Origin: Nymphaea colorata
Lineage: Eukaryota; Streptophyta; Magnoliopsida; Nymphaeales; Nymphaeaceae
DNA: 64,000 nucleotides
Direction: 5' to 3'
Assembly (NCBI RefSeq): GCF_008831285.2
Contig: NC_045138.2
Location: 2,334,143-2,398,142 of the forward strand
The notes beneath the pieces are model-generated. The model saw only the letters and a program-made list of their open reading frames with translations. It did no database searches and was not told the origin of the DNA. Shown here one piece after another: positions 13,201 through 30,876 of this stretch. The translations under genes and the position numbers were made by a program. Numbering within the stretch: the stretch's first letter is position 1; each line of letters starts with the position of its first letter.

Positions 13201-14392
13201 ATTTTTAGAGGGGATGGAAGACAGAGAAAAGACACTGCTGACAGAGTATACAACAGTTCTTCGAAATCACAAAGAAACAAAGAGAAAACTTGGTGAACTG
13301 GAGAAGCAAAAGCAAGACGTTGTCGCTGAAAAAATGGCAAAGATCAGACTATTGGAGATTGAAACTGCTCAAAAAGACGATGAAATCCAGTCACTAAAGC
13401 ATAAGCTCAGCGCTCTGCAACTGGGCTCTGAACGTCCTGAGACCAAATTTGTCCAAGGCGATGATTCCCTGGAGGGCACCGTCAACAGTTCGAAAGATTC
13501 AAATGTAGTGCCGAATATTGATGATTTGGATCATCGAAGTGTGGAATACGCTGGAGACCAAAGCAATGGAAATGGTGGATTGGAGCAATCGTCTCCAACA
13601 GAAAAAGAGATCAACATTGTGTTCAGTGAAAACAGTGGACCTCCTTCCGTCATGGAAGAGAAATTCAGGAGAGATATTGATGGCTTACTGGAAGAGAATC
13701 TAGAATTCTGGCTGAGATTCAGTACCTCCTTCCATCAGATACAGAAATTTCAGACAGCAATCCAAGAATCACAAGTGGAGTTGTTGAAGTTGAAAAAGGA
13801 AAAGAATAAAGAAGAGGGCGGTAACCACTCCGCAAGCTCCACCTCTAGCCCCAGTAATAACCAGAGCACGAGGTCTAGCGTGGAGGCAATCCAGAAGCAG
13901 TTGACAGAGTTGCAGGGCGAGCTGTTGATGTGGATAGAACAGAATGCTTTGCTCAAGGATGAACTGAAGCATCGTTTCTCGTCTCTCTGCAACATACAAG
14001 AAGAACTGTCTCAGGTCTCCAAGAAGAACCCCAAGATCGGAGTTGACCTGACAAAATATCAGGCAGCAAAATTTCAAGGTGAAGTTCTGAACATGCAGCA
14101 AGAAAATAACAAGGTCGCAGATGAACTGCAAGCTGGTCTGGATCATGTAAGAGGCCTCCAGCTAGAACTCGAGAAAACAATGCTGAAATTGAAAGAGAAC
14201 TTCGGATTGTCAGAAAGCAAACACCACCACCATCACCACTATCATGTTAATTATGTGAGAAACACATTGGGCCGAAGAAGGATTCCTCTGCGGTCGTTCA
14301 TCTTTGGCAGCAAGCCAAAAAAAGCATCTCTGTTCTCTTGTGTCAGCCCTGCATTACAGAAACAATATAGTGACTTGCGAGCAGGAATGTAG
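10263..14392 (+). CDS. NET2: NETWORKED (NET2-type) actin-binding protein with NAB domain
   Basis: Two exons, 10263-10356 and 11109-14392 (phase-1 intron of 752 nt; donor CAAG|GTGATC, acceptor ATGCAG|ACATGG), give 1125 aa. The join restores the NAB actin-binding domain (about residues 7-90): [20 protein letters not shown], then [23 protein letters not shown] and [17 protein letters not shown] Pro run (about 120) follows, then long coiled coils (about 145-430), an acidic region with four 50-residue repeats (516-705), more coiled coil, a His-rich patch and the C-terminal block [14 protein letters not shown]...[15 protein letters not shown] take that last block as typical of subfamily 2. NET proteins link actin filaments to membranes; Arabidopsis NET2 members act in pollen and pollen tubes. 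The ATG follows a GA-rich leader and is the only one that starts the NAB domain. The subfamily call is from memory of the C-terminus. Confidence 0.9.
12560..13130 (+). repeat. Four 150-bp coding repeats inside the NET2-type gene
   Basis: Repeats start exactly 150 bp apart at 12560, 12710, 12860 and 13010, so each adds 50 residues in frame (protein about 516, 566, 616 and 666). Their starts read [36 protein letters not shown] and [12 protein letters not shown]. Each then has an (A/T)E(A/S) core, a Lys/Glu-rich middle and, in the first two, a QSN motif near the end. The fourth copy is partial (about 40 residues). The copies have diverged but the period has not changed. Confidence 0.85.
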
Positions 14393-16257
14393 TCCTCCAC
14401 TTGGTAGGTAGTAGTTTGTGGTGCTTTTCTCTTTCGGAATTTGGAGTGAAACCATGGTGATCTCTCTCTCTCTCTCTCTCTCCCTCCCTCCCTCTCTTAG
14501 TGATGCAGCAGCTTGAGTTTTCTCAGCCTGTAGAGTTGCAGAGTTGCTGTATGGCTTGGCAGTTTGGACTGGAGAAAAAGGGAAGGCGTGTGTGATATTG
14601 ATGGCTGGAAGAATGTAAAGCGGTTTGGATTCCGATTATCTAATATACAATGGAATCAGATTTTGCAGAATTCTGGATACACAAAAGTACCAAAACCCCA
14701 AATACTTGTTTACATTATTTCAATTTCGATGAACACTATTCTTTTGGACTGGAAACGATAGATATGATGCACTTCAAATATCCAACTGAATTACTTTAAG
14801 TCGAATATGAAAATTTTTGTTATCCTAATAAGAAATCTGATCAGATTTTGCTTTAAAAATGGCATGTGGAATTCGAATTTGGTATTAAATAAATATCTGA
14901 TTTGATAGTAAATATAAAAAAAGAAAAATTGGATATCTGAACAGAATGTGTATATCTGAATCCAAATTTAAATGTCCAAATCTGGATCTACACATCTGAA
15001 TCTGAATTTAAACATCCAAATTTGAAGCCATATCTAAAATCGTAATTTTGAATATCCCATTCAACACTGTCTTTTTTAATATAATCCTGGTCCAGGTAAG
15101 CTCCAGGTCCCGTCCAAGTCAAGTCTAGTCCAGTCTAGGCCGGTTTTAGATGAGAGTGCTCTTCCATGCACCAGCCCTCATGGTTTCACATTTTTTTCAT
15201 ACATGACTAAACTATAAAATTGTTGAGCATATATAGAAACAGTGGAGAATGCATCCGTAAAAACAAATGAGTAAACTATAAAATGTTGAGCATATATAGA
15301 AACAGTGGAGAATGCATCCGTAAAAACAAAAGAACAAGGGCTGGTCTATGAAGTTTGAGGAACACCTCTTACTCGGACGGCCCTGCCATGGACCAAACTT
15401 GGACCAGTGGGATTAAGAAACACAGCCGTGAATTTGCTATTCAAACTCTGATTTTAGGTAATGCATGGGAATTTGGGTATTTATAAGAACTTTAAAGATA
15501 AATTCGGATTCAGATATATAAATTCCAATTCGAATGTCCGCTTTCATTTATGTTTATCCCCTATGTTTTAAAAATAAACTTCGGATCGGTTTCCATGTTT
15601 AGAGTCGGATTCTAATATGGCATTAATTTGTTTATCCGCATTCAAATCCTATTCTAATCCAAAGATGTTGAAAAATCGGACATAGTAAATATCCGATTTA
15701 AAGCGGATCCATTGATGACAATACCTTCTTTCTTTGGAATATCAGTCAAAAAACACAATTTACCATTATACGGCAGAAAGAAAACAGAAGAAATTTGGAT
15801 CTGCAAACCTTGTCGTTATGACAGCGTTTTAAATTCCAAGACTCTAAGAGCTTTCGTCCCAAGCACTTCAATGGCGCGAATCTGATTCAAAAGAGAGAGG
15901 AGGGGGGAGAGCGAGAGAGAGAGAGAGAGAGTGTGCGTGTGTGTTTCCAGTTCCTTTCGGTGGGAGTCTCATTCTTGATACAGAAAGCAAAGCGAGCTTA
16001 TGAAATTCATAATCCAGAAGAATATATATATCGGAAACTAAAGACCAAACCATTCGGTGCAACACAATGCATAGAAGTCCAGCCTAATAACATATAGAAG
16101 ACAAAAATGTATCTCAGAACTAAAACAAAATCTGCTGTCGCTACCAAAAAACATAATTTCAAGCGAAGAATGTCCTGCTTGCAATGGAAAACGAGAATAT
16201 ATATCTCAACTGAAAAAACCGAAACCTCAACGAAAAGGACTACCATGTTTGCGTCCC
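14393..16257. other. Intergenic region between NET2 and RPL3 3' ends
   Basis: The two genes converge here, so their 3'UTRs lie in this stretch. It holds a pyrimidine tract (14462-14498), two blocks of gaatccgaat/tatctga words (about 14630-15070 and 15470-15720) that resemble MITE family 2 (see 45585), a 64-bp tandem duplication (15206-15334) and a GA tract (about 15910-15931). No coding segment is recognisable. Confidence 0.55.
15206..15334. repeat. Two-copy 64-bp tandem duplication
   Basis: The unit with taaactataaaat, gagcatatatagaaaca and gcatccgtaaaaacaaa starts near 15207 and again near 15271. The copies differ by one indel and a few bases. Confidence 0.85.
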
Positions 16258-21831
<5,574 letters not shown>

Positions 21832-21896
21832 TCACTCTCTCGAAGAAAAGGGCTCGACCGCTCTTCTTCTATCAGATATAAGGGCTGAAATGGATG

Positions 21897-21927
21897 AAAC
21901 CCTAAGCTTCTCTGGGCTTTAGGGTTT
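21897..21927 (-). promoter_or_regulatory. Inverted pair of telo boxes in the RPL3 promoter
   Basis: AAACCCTAA is at 21897-21905 on the plus strand, and TTAGGGTTT (AAACCCTAA on the minus strand) at 21919-21927. They lie about 95-125 bp upstream of the RPL3 ATG, with AAGCCCAGA between them. Telo boxes mark plant translation-machinery promoters. The leader that follows is purine-rich on the minus strand. Confidence 0.7.
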
Positions 21928-21999
21928 TGCTCGCTTACGTAAATGCCCTTGACATAACTATTTTTCTCCGGGTTGCATCTGGACTAAGATACGGGCCAC

Positions 22000-24758
22000 G
22001 CAAGATTTGGATCCATGACTGAGACGATCCGGAAAGATATTCTAGGGTTCTATCTGGATCTCGGATATATGTGGTGATGCTAGATCTGGTAAAAAAAAAA
22101 AAAAAAAGTTTGAGCGAGTCCTCTGTAAGGAGTGTGGCTGTTTTTTATTTGGATTCGATATGCCGATTATGCCTGATCCGAACTGATCTGACCGAAAATG
22201 AAGGTTTAATGAGTTAGAAGTTCGGATAAGAGCGTGCACACGGTTTGATTCGATGTGTTCAAGTATCATAAGCTCGGGTCTTTTTAAAATCTGATCCAGA
22301 TAATAAATTTTTATTTCCGTAATCTTGCCTGGAAAAATTATAAAAAGGTATCTAAAAAAAACTTGTTAAAAAACAAACTCAGAGGACAACCTACTAAAAT
22401 AAAACACTAGTTCTTTATATAGAATGATAAAAATACTTTTGTTAAAGATAAAAAAACAATATGGCATTGCATAATTTTGTGACTTTTAAAATCTGAGCAG
22501 TGATTTGTTGTTTATCCATTTATAGTTATTTTATCAAATATTTTGTGTGGTATTGAAAACTTTTGGAATAAGCATGAGGATGAGTATTCTATCATTGAGA
22601 CGCGCATTGGAACCCCTACTCTTTCTTTCATCTTCTCAGGGTATCAAGCCTATCGTAGGTGTCTCGAGATGACATCTATGTTATACTTCAACTTGCATAT
22701 CACTATCACTGTACATGTTGAGCTATAATCAAGCTTTTGTGAGTTTGAGAGTCAAACTGTGGCCTCAATGTAGCACATGAAAAGCTATGTTGACTTAGTG
22801 TAGACCATTTTCTAGTGATTTAAGTGATTTAAGATCACAATAGATCTCGGTGCACATTTCATGGTTTGGATTTTTTTTTTTTCCAAAATGACTCATGTAC
22901 TTATAATCAACAACGGCCAAGGCAGGGGCGGCAAAGGCCATGGTCCTCCCTCTAATTTAAAAAAAAAATGAAACTTTTACTTATGAATTATGAAAAAATT
23001 AGTTTAAAGGTTTGAAACTATAGTTCAGCCCTTTGCGGAAAAAAAAAAAAGTTCTAACTCCACCCACTTCCCACCTAATTAACTAATAATCTTTTTTCTA
23101 ATTCCTACCTGTGTGATTGATTGCTGTAGACTAGATTTCCAACTACTGAAATTGGACATAAATCAAGGTTTTTATGTCACATAATCCATTTTTCTCTAAG
23201 ACCAAGGACTGTGTTTTTTTATGATAAAAATGAAAAGCAAATAGTGAACTTGTAGGTTAAATATGTTTAATTATTGGATCAAGTCAAAGAATTGGGATCC
23301 TGATATCCGTATTGTAAATGTGTATGAGCAACTGGTAGGCCTTAGACAATTTCGTTTCTAAGAAAATCCTAGAAGCCCAAAATAACATACTTTCTCATTA
23401 TTTAACCTACAAACAAAAATGGATTCACAAAGTGTTGTACGGACCAACACATTACTTTAGCTTCATTTTTTTGCCATGGGATGAAGCGTTCTTTTTTGTT
23501 CAGCTTTAAGTTAATTTAAATATGAACTAGTCAGGTTCAGCATGACCTTTTTTTTTTATTTAAATTAAATAAAAAGTCAAATATATGGGTTTAGGTTAAT
23601 TAAAAACATATAAAGCTACAACCCCATAACAATAACAATAAAAAATAAATGAAGTCAATCTCATAGAATTTATGCTGCGAATCTCGCTACCTGGTACCAC
23701 CATTACTTTAAACTTTGAGCATAGGTCAAATAAGTGTGCTTGGAACAAGTTGAAGGTATGTCTCTAGTTCGAATCTGTTGTAAACTATGGTCTTATATAG
23801 TAAGGAGAGCATGTCCTACATGCAACTTGAAGTACACAAAAATCTGGCTACTTGGTACTAATATAACTTTGAATTTTGGGAGCAATGGAAAATAGAGGTG
23901 CTTTAGTTCTCTCCCAATTGGTAGGGTTGCACACGAGCCGAGTCGACCTCGAGCTCAAGCTAACTCCAGCCGAACTCCTTGTAACAAGCTCAAGTTGGAC
24001 TGACTACACAAAATCGAGCTCGAAATAGACTCGGTTAACTCATTTAGGTGTTAACTCGTGCACGCATTAACTAGTTTAACTCGTGTAACTCGTTTAACTT
24101 GTGTAACTTGTGAACCGGTTTTGACAATATTATATAGAGTACCGGTGCAAGTCGAGTTCTTGAAACTCGACTCATTTGAGTATATTTATAAGCTCGAACT
24201 CAACTCATTTATAGGCAAGTCGAGCATGAGCATAATTTTTTTTGTGCAACCCTACCAATTGGTGAGATAATCCTCTCACTCACTTAGAATCTCATAGAGT
24301 TTACATTTATTATATGCAAAAAATCTATTCAGTAGTGCTCGGACACACACAAATCGTTCAGCTTTTCAAAGAATGTTGATAGTTTCTTTTTTTTTTAGGA
24401 TTTTTTCTCTTTTCACTCAGTTATATGAGAAATTAGGCTAAATTTCATATTTCAATTGAGTATTTTTCATTCTGAATATGATAAGGAAGAAGATTTTTTT
24501 CTACCAACAAATCTATGAAAAATTAACATCACAAACTTATCAAGATGATCTTATATATATAATGCTTCTAGTTTGTTCTGCAGCAATGCAGGCAACTTGC
24601 TGGTGCATACTCAAGTATCAAACCCGAGTAATCTTGGCTGATGCTAAACAATTGCTTTGTTTGATTGGGCACAAAAGCCAGGAGCATGCATAAGAAACGG
24701 AGAAAATCTCGGATTTTTTTTTTGTCTGGAAGTGTGAGAAAAAGGAAAAAAAAAAAGG
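22000..24758. other. Intergenic region between RPL3 promoter and BAM3-like 3' end
   Basis: No coding segment was recognised. It contains a diverged 'ggggcggcaaaggccatggtcc' element start (about 22922), a partly repeated segment (about 23688-23745 and 23846-23905, sharing 'ggctac-tggtac' and 'actttgaa/ttttg') and the complete MITE at 23922-24254. The last 100 bp before 24759 should hold the BAM3-like 3'UTR. Confidence 0.5.
23922..24254 (+). mobile_element. Complete 333-bp MITE, family 1 (TAGGGTTGCACA ends)
   Basis: Flanked by a perfect 8-bp duplication, CCAATTGG, at 23914-23921 and 24255-24262. The inverted ends are TAGGGTTGCACA at the left and TGTGCAACCCTA (11-12 bp match) at the right. The interior has gagctcgag, aactcgtttaactcg and the core ACCGGTACTC/CCGGTT. 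There is no ORF of note. The duplication length and the C/TAGGG ends fit a hAT-type MITE. Related copies or fragments lie at 7028, 42586, 43695, 47880 and 63977. Confidence 0.85.
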
Positions 24759-27700
24759 CTAAGGGTGGATCCTCTTCGGGGGACGCTCAGAGATCATCTG
24801 CACGACCTCTCTCATTGTTGGTCTCTCCACACTGTGCTCTTGGAGGCAGAGCATGGCGATGAAGAACACATGCTTGGCCTCTTCCTCGGGCACTTGACCA
24901 AGCCTCTGATCGACAATGTTCATAACCTGTTCCTTGCTGCAGTCTGTTGCCATCTTGGCCCACTGAACGATGTCCACGCCATCTCCAAACTCTCCCACCG
25001 GCCGACGCCCTGTGATGAGCTCCAGGAGGACGACGCCAAAGCTGTACACGTCGCTCTTTTCGTCGATCTTCAGTGTGTAAGCATACTCTGCATCAACAAA
25101 CGAAACCAATCAAGGAAGTGAACCATACCAAGGTCTTGAAAGTCCATTTTTTCTGCAAATTCCTGAACTCCGGGCCCTTTTATGCACTTGCAATTAGTGG
25201 AAATTATTGTCATGGCCAAATTCATAAAATCCAGCCAGCCCTCATCTTCTGATGCTAGACGGATAGATTTCAGATTGGGAGTTCATGAAATTTGGTCTAT
25301 TCTACACTAAGTAGGGCAGTCAATAAACGGAGTACTACTGCCGTCAAGTTCATGAAATTGGTAATGAAGTTACCATACTCTGTCCTCTCGACAACTGACA
25401 GTTGAACAGTTGATGTCGAATGAGTTCATGAACTTGGTGGCACCCCATTTAATGCAGATATAATTCTCATGTGGAAATCAACAAAGAAAAGTCATGGTTA
25501 TATTGCAAAGTAATCGAAAAAATCTGCACATCTTATACGATTTCTGAAACAAAAGAGATTAAGGAGTCTTTAAGAAAAGTAATCTCAATGACTAAAAGAA
25601 AGAATGGAGGTGCCTGGGAAACCGTGATGTCTAAAGAGGGAAGCGCATATCTGATGTTTGAGACATAAAGTGATCTTTCACCAAAACCCAGAAACAGGCT
25701 CTAATTTCCAAATCATTTGAAGGTGTGAGCGCGGTCTCTTATAGACCTGCTTTTGACAGGGTTCCGGTGTCAGCAGCACAGTATTCTGCTGACCTGAATC
25801 CTGTGTGGCACCTAGGTCTCCAATGAAGAGGAATAATCTCGTTAATCTTACTAATATTGTCAAAGACAAGGGCCTCGTTTTGATGAGTTTGCCTCGTTTT
25901 GATGAGTTTACTAGGTGGGGGGTGGGAAACTCCATTTGAATAAGGACAACCACGTTGATCTTACTAACCATAGAAGGAGAATGCTGAAACCAGAAGAAAA
26001 TTTCAGCAGTTCCTGTTCTCCCAACTATTTGATTATTAACTTCTCTTTTTACTTGATTAATTACTGAGATCCCTAATGGAATTAGATTTTCTTTGGTACA
26101 CACAGAGAGCAGCTCCTTGCAATCACTGAAGTTGTGATCAACGTCACAAACTGTTTGCCTCTGTTGTTCTTTCTTTTAGCATGGGAGAAGTTTCTCATGA
26201 CTGATAGAGCTAGAAGATTGTAGAGGAAACACCATGGCCACTACTAGAAAGTATAGTTATGAATGTTAATGATACTCTGACGATAAAGGCAACGTCAAAA
26301 GCGACCAACTGAAATTATTCTATCCCTTCATCAGAGAGAAAGAGAGTACCTGGAGCAATGTAGCCATATGAACCAACAACTGCAGACATGCTCTCCAGCG
26401 TTCCACCATCACGCAGGAACTTGGCTAGCCCAAAGTCCGCAACATGGGCTTCAAAGTTTGAGTCCAACAGTATATTGTTGGACTTCACATCTCTGTGGAT
26501 TATGAGGGGCGAACAATCATGATGCAGATAGCTTAGGCCTTGAGCTGATTCCATAGCAATTTTATATCTCAGTTGCCAACCCAGGAAGGCCCCCCCTTTC
26601 CCATGTAAGGCTTCACCCAGACTCCCTTTGGACATGTACTCATATATTAGAAGATTGGTCTCCTTGTTAGAGCAGAATGCTAGCAATCTGACTATGTTTC
26701 TGTGCCTGATGTTACCCAAGGTTTTAATCTCAGCAGTAAATCCATGATCATTTTGACTACCAATATTCATTAGCCTTTTCACTGCTATCTCTTCACCGTT
26801 GGGCATTGTACCATAGTAAACAACTCCTGACCCTCCTCTCCCAATTATGTTGGAGTCGTTTAGGCATTCGAGTATGTTCTCCACAGTGAATTCAAGTTTC
26901 TGGAATGCCGTTAACTTCCATTTAAGAGTTTTTCTTCTTCGAAGAGCTCTGGCTCCAATGATGGCACCAATGGCGAAGACAAATGAGATGATCAGCAGGC
27001 CAAGTGCAACCATCAACTTGAAATCCCTGACGACATGGCTAGGCCTTACTGAGACTGATGTTAAATTACAAGGGTTGAGGACTGATCCACATAACAAGGG
27101 GTTCCCTGCGAAGGAAGTGACATTGAAGTATGCAAACTGGCCTGTCTCCGGTATGTTTCCGGAGAAATTGTTGAAGGAAAAATCAGCAACTGTGAGGCTT
27201 CTCATTGATCCAATTAATCTGGGTATGGATTGACTAAGATGGTTGTGTGACACATTTAGATAGTTAAGGACTGTGACTCTGCAAATATCTGGTGGAATTT
27301 GGCCTATGAGCTGATTCTGGCTGAGGTCTAGATAGTTAAGCATGGAGCAATTGCCGATCTCAGGTGGGATCATTCCTGTAAAGAAGTTTTTGCTGAGATC
27401 AATCTTTAGCACGTGACTTAGTTCGCCAATTTCTGCTGGAATTTCCCCTGAAAATTTGTTGTTTCTTAGTATGAGCATCTGCAGAGACGAAAAATTTGCA
27501 ATGGAGGATGGCAGGCCACCAGAAAGACAGTTGTTGGAGAGATTCAGTTGACTCAATTTGGTGGGCATGGTCCCTGTCAAGGTGTCGTGGTTCTCAGAAA
27601 GAGCTCCAGTGAGATAATTGTTCTGCAACTCCACCAAAGTTAGCTCAGGCAAGTAAAGAAAACCAGGAGGAATACTTCCATTCAAGTAATTCTCTTCCAT

Positions 27701-28930
27701 CCTTACTCTGCTAAGGCTTAGACACCTCCCTAGACTTTCTGGTATTGGGCCAAATAGGAAGTTTTTCAGCAGAATCAATACTCTTAAATGGTTATCAGAA
27801 CAGAGACCATCGGGTATCAACCCAGTAAGCTTGTTACTAGAGAGGTCAAGTCTTTGGATCTTCCCTTTCTGCCCTAATTTCTGTGGAATCACTCCTGTGA
27901 AGTTGTTCTCCCACAGGGCCAAAGTTTCCAAGTTGGGCAATTCAGCAAGGAAACCGGGTATCGATCCGCCCAATCTATTGATGAATAGATTAAGAAGACT
28001 AAGTTCTGTGAGCTTATGAAACTCTTTCGGGATCTCACCACTAAGTGCATTGTTTGAGAGGTCCAGAGATACCAACCTGGTTAAGTTTCCTAGCTGACTC
28101 GGAATTGGACCAGACAGAAAATTGGTCTGAAGAAAAACTGTGTCAAGCAATTGCAAATTTCCTAATTGAGCTGGGATCTCTCCTTCCAAGCCACAACTGG
28201 AAAGATCAAGGTGAAAAAGATTGACTAAATTACCAAGCTCCTCAGGTATGCCTCCCTCGAATTCATTGTAGTAACCTAAATACAGTTGCTTGAGACCTGT
28301 CAAGTTTCCTAGCTCACCTGGTATTCTTCCATGAAGATCATTGCCTGCTAGTGATAGGTACGCCAATTGGCTAAAGCCACCATAAATTGGAGGAATATTT
28401 CCATGAAAATAATTCCCACCAAGGTCGAGGTACCGCAAACTTGAAGCATTAGAAATACCCGATGGAAGTAAACCAGTAAGGTTGTTGTCATAAGCATCTA
28501 AAACCTCCAAATTCTTCATTTGAGAGAAATCCCACTGAACAATCCCGCTGAATACATTGTTGGATAAGTTCAGCAACCGCAGCTCCATAAGCAAGCCGAT
28601 TTCAGCAGGAAGCAAGCCGGAGAAACCATTTCCAGCAAGGGAGATGTTGATCACTCGAACTAAGCCAGATATTGCTGGTGACACAGAACCTGAAAGGTTG
28701 AAATTTGATATGTCAAGACTGACCACCCGGCCGAATTCACACTGGATTCCCACCCATGAACAAACTGAACTACATGTGGATTCATCCCAGCTGCTCAATG
28801 CTGGGTCAGGTTTGACAAAGCCATGTTTCAGAGCCAAGAGAGCAGAAGCATCGCTTGAACAGGATGAAGATGAAGCAACAGCATGGGTAACAAGAAAGGG
28901 AATGAATGCTAGAGCAAAAAGTGAAGACAT
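24759..28930 (-). CDS. BAM3: BAM3-type LRR receptor-like kinase (CLE peptide receptor)
   Basis: Exons 26350-28930 and 24759-25087 join in phase 1 (CCAG|GTACTC ... GCAG|AGTATG) to 969 aa. The order is: signal peptide (1 to about 20), an LRR N-cap with paired Cys, about 20 LRRs, membrane segment about 639-660, and kinase 694 to about 960. BAM-clade marks include [23 protein letters not shown] and [11 protein letters not shown]3-like kinase marks include [13 protein letters not shown] and [18 protein letters not shown]. Catalytic residues are intact: glycine loop GRGGSG, K718, E734, HRD 812-814 and DFG 832-834. Arabidopsis BAM3 perceives CLE45 in phloem and root. The start at 28930 is the first ATG in frame, begins the signal peptide, and follows a TATA box at about 155 bp. 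The 1262-nt intron splits the activation segment at YIAP|E. The C-tail is very short. BAM3 rather than BAM1/2 is judged from recalled sequence. Confidence 0.92.
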
Positions 28931-29083
28931 TCTCTTCTTCCTCCTCTTTGAAGATGGGAACAGGTGAACTGGTGAGGAATTATCCAGAGCAATGAGGTCT
29001 AGATAGATAGGAATCAAGAAAAGACTTACAAAAACATAAGGAAGCAAAGAAAGTAAACTTGCAGAGTTGCAGTAGAGTGTGGC

Positions 29084-29091
29084 CTTTATAA
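29084..29091 (-). promoter_or_regulatory. TATA box of the BAM3-like gene
   Basis: The minus strand reads TTATAAAG about 155 bp upstream of the ATG. Transcription would then start near 29055. That also explains why the 78-codon open frame upstream of the ATG, which has no ATG of its own, is not coding. Confidence 0.45.
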
Positions 29092-30417
29092 CAGACCGGT
29101 GTATTTGGAGAATGGGAGGAAGACAACCATGAAGGGCTTTACTCTTTTTCTTTCTCCCTTTCACCTTTTCTTTCCCTTCCCTGCTTTTCTGAAATGATAT
29201 ACAAGAATGGTGTTTCTCAGCTGTGGGTGGGTTAATGACTGAAGAAAAATGAACCTTGAAGAAAGAAAAGCAGGAGGCTTTGAAGGGGGAAAAAGGAAAA
29301 AGAGGCCGTTGAGTAACAGAAATTTAAAGCGCAAGTAGGAAAGTTAAAGCAGCTCTTGGCTTTTTTCAGCGCCAAAATTGCTCCTTTACTTATTCAAAAG
29401 AACAAAGGGAATATTCAATTCCTTGAACATGAAAAGCATAAATTGATAGAAATTTTCGTTCAATCTCCAACCTTTTCACCATAATTTTGAGAACAGGTTT
29501 CCCAGTTTTGATGTTGCTGGTATGGGCCTTATCTTTTCTTGCAGAACTTACTGGTTCCTCAGGTTAGATCATGTTCATCTTTTCAATATTGTCACTTTAA
29601 ATTGAGAAGATTCTTTTCATTTCCACAAATAGAAAAAAAGCACAGCTGCGTCTCCTTCATCTTAAATGAATAATCTAATAAAGTTAGGGATTATGGGTAT
29701 GGCTAGAAATACCCCTTTTTTGAAATATGGAACAATCAGAAATATGAGCCTTGTTTTTCAGAATGCAGCTAAAAGTAGGCTCCAATTGCAAAGATTAATT
29801 TTGATATATCAATGGTCTCTTGAATTTTAGTGGTTTCTAAGAGTAATCACAAAGTGGATCAAGCAATGACAGGATTTGATTCAGTTGGCACTCTTCACTT
29901 ATGAGAATGAAAGTGTTCTGGATCTGGACCGGCTCTACTAGATCCATGTGTTTTATTTAAGTCCATCGATTTATAAACATCAAAATTAACAAGGCAGAGT
30001 TCCATTCAAATGAGATGGATTAGGTTTTTTTCTTAGTTTTCATAAAAAACTGAAGTTGTTTTTGAATCAATTCAATTCACTGGTCCATAAAAGGGGACCT
30101 GCATTTTTCAGTTTTAGATATTTTAAAGTTTTAATTTTTTTAATTATTTCTTATAAATTATCTCGTTTGTTCTTTCAAAGGTAAATATAATAATATGTTT
30201 GCCTATTCATAGTTGATTCAAATGAATTCATTTGTTGAATCGACCGATTCACAGAATCGACAGTCTTCTCGATTCGGTTCGGTTACTCATCTTTCTCGTG
30301 CCTGCTTAGAAAGGAAAAGCTACTTCAAAACAGCTCATGAAATTCTTTTCTCTGTATGGTTTGAATGATGATCGAGAGACACATAAACTCTATATACTTG
30401 ACCATAAGAAAAACTTT

Positions 30418-30605
30418 AAAAAAAAAAAAAATCTAATAGGTAAGGTAGAGGTTGGCGGTTTGCAAAGCCACGGTTTCCCCTGTTCTTAAGTTCAAAGGTT
30501 GCTTTGAGACTATGTGGTTCTACCATATACCTTTCAACTCGAGTGTCTCACATAAGAATTGAACTGATGGAACACAACACTAAGACCGACCAGCTATGCT
30601 ATGCT
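30418..30605 (-). mobile_element. SINE-like retroposon with T tail, tRNA-like head
   Basis: Read on the minus strand. It starts near 30605 with AGCATAGCTGGTCGGTC (box-A-like), then AGTTCAATTCTTATG (box-B-like) about 30 nt later, and ends in CTTACCTATTAGATT and a T run (30418-30432). The layout fits plant tRNA-derived SINEs with a short T tail, such as Au-type. Possible target duplications are CCATAAGAA (30402-30410) and CCATAAAAC (30605-30613), imperfect. Confidence 0.45.
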
Positions 30606-30806
30606 CCATAAAACAGACAAGGAAGATGTTGCTAAGGGTTTTATTAACATAAGATTATACACAACTATTTCTTAGATAACAAGAGTGTCATAAAGCGAGC
30701 TCCATAAAGCTAGCTCTGGTAATTCTTAAGTACACCTGCATTGTTACTTTACCAGTAATGCAATAGTTTGTTAATATTAGGCCCTGATAGTGTCAAACAT
30801 CTTGAG

Positions 30807-30808
<2 letters not shown>

Positions 30809-30872
<64 letters not shown>
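30809..30872. repeat. (TA)n microsatellite, about 64 bp
   Basis: A pure AT run that ends directly at the MITE starting at 30873. Confidence 0.95.

Positions 30873-30876
<4 letters not shown>

Noticed and set aside
25678-26103. 141-aa ORF inside the BAM3-like intron
   Set aside because: Lies wholly within the intron needed to restore the kinase and shows no recognisable domain.
28931-29164. 78-residue N-terminal extension of the BAM3-like ORF
   Set aside because: Contains no ATG (opens at GTG), precedes the signal peptide and overlaps the proposed TATA box and leader.
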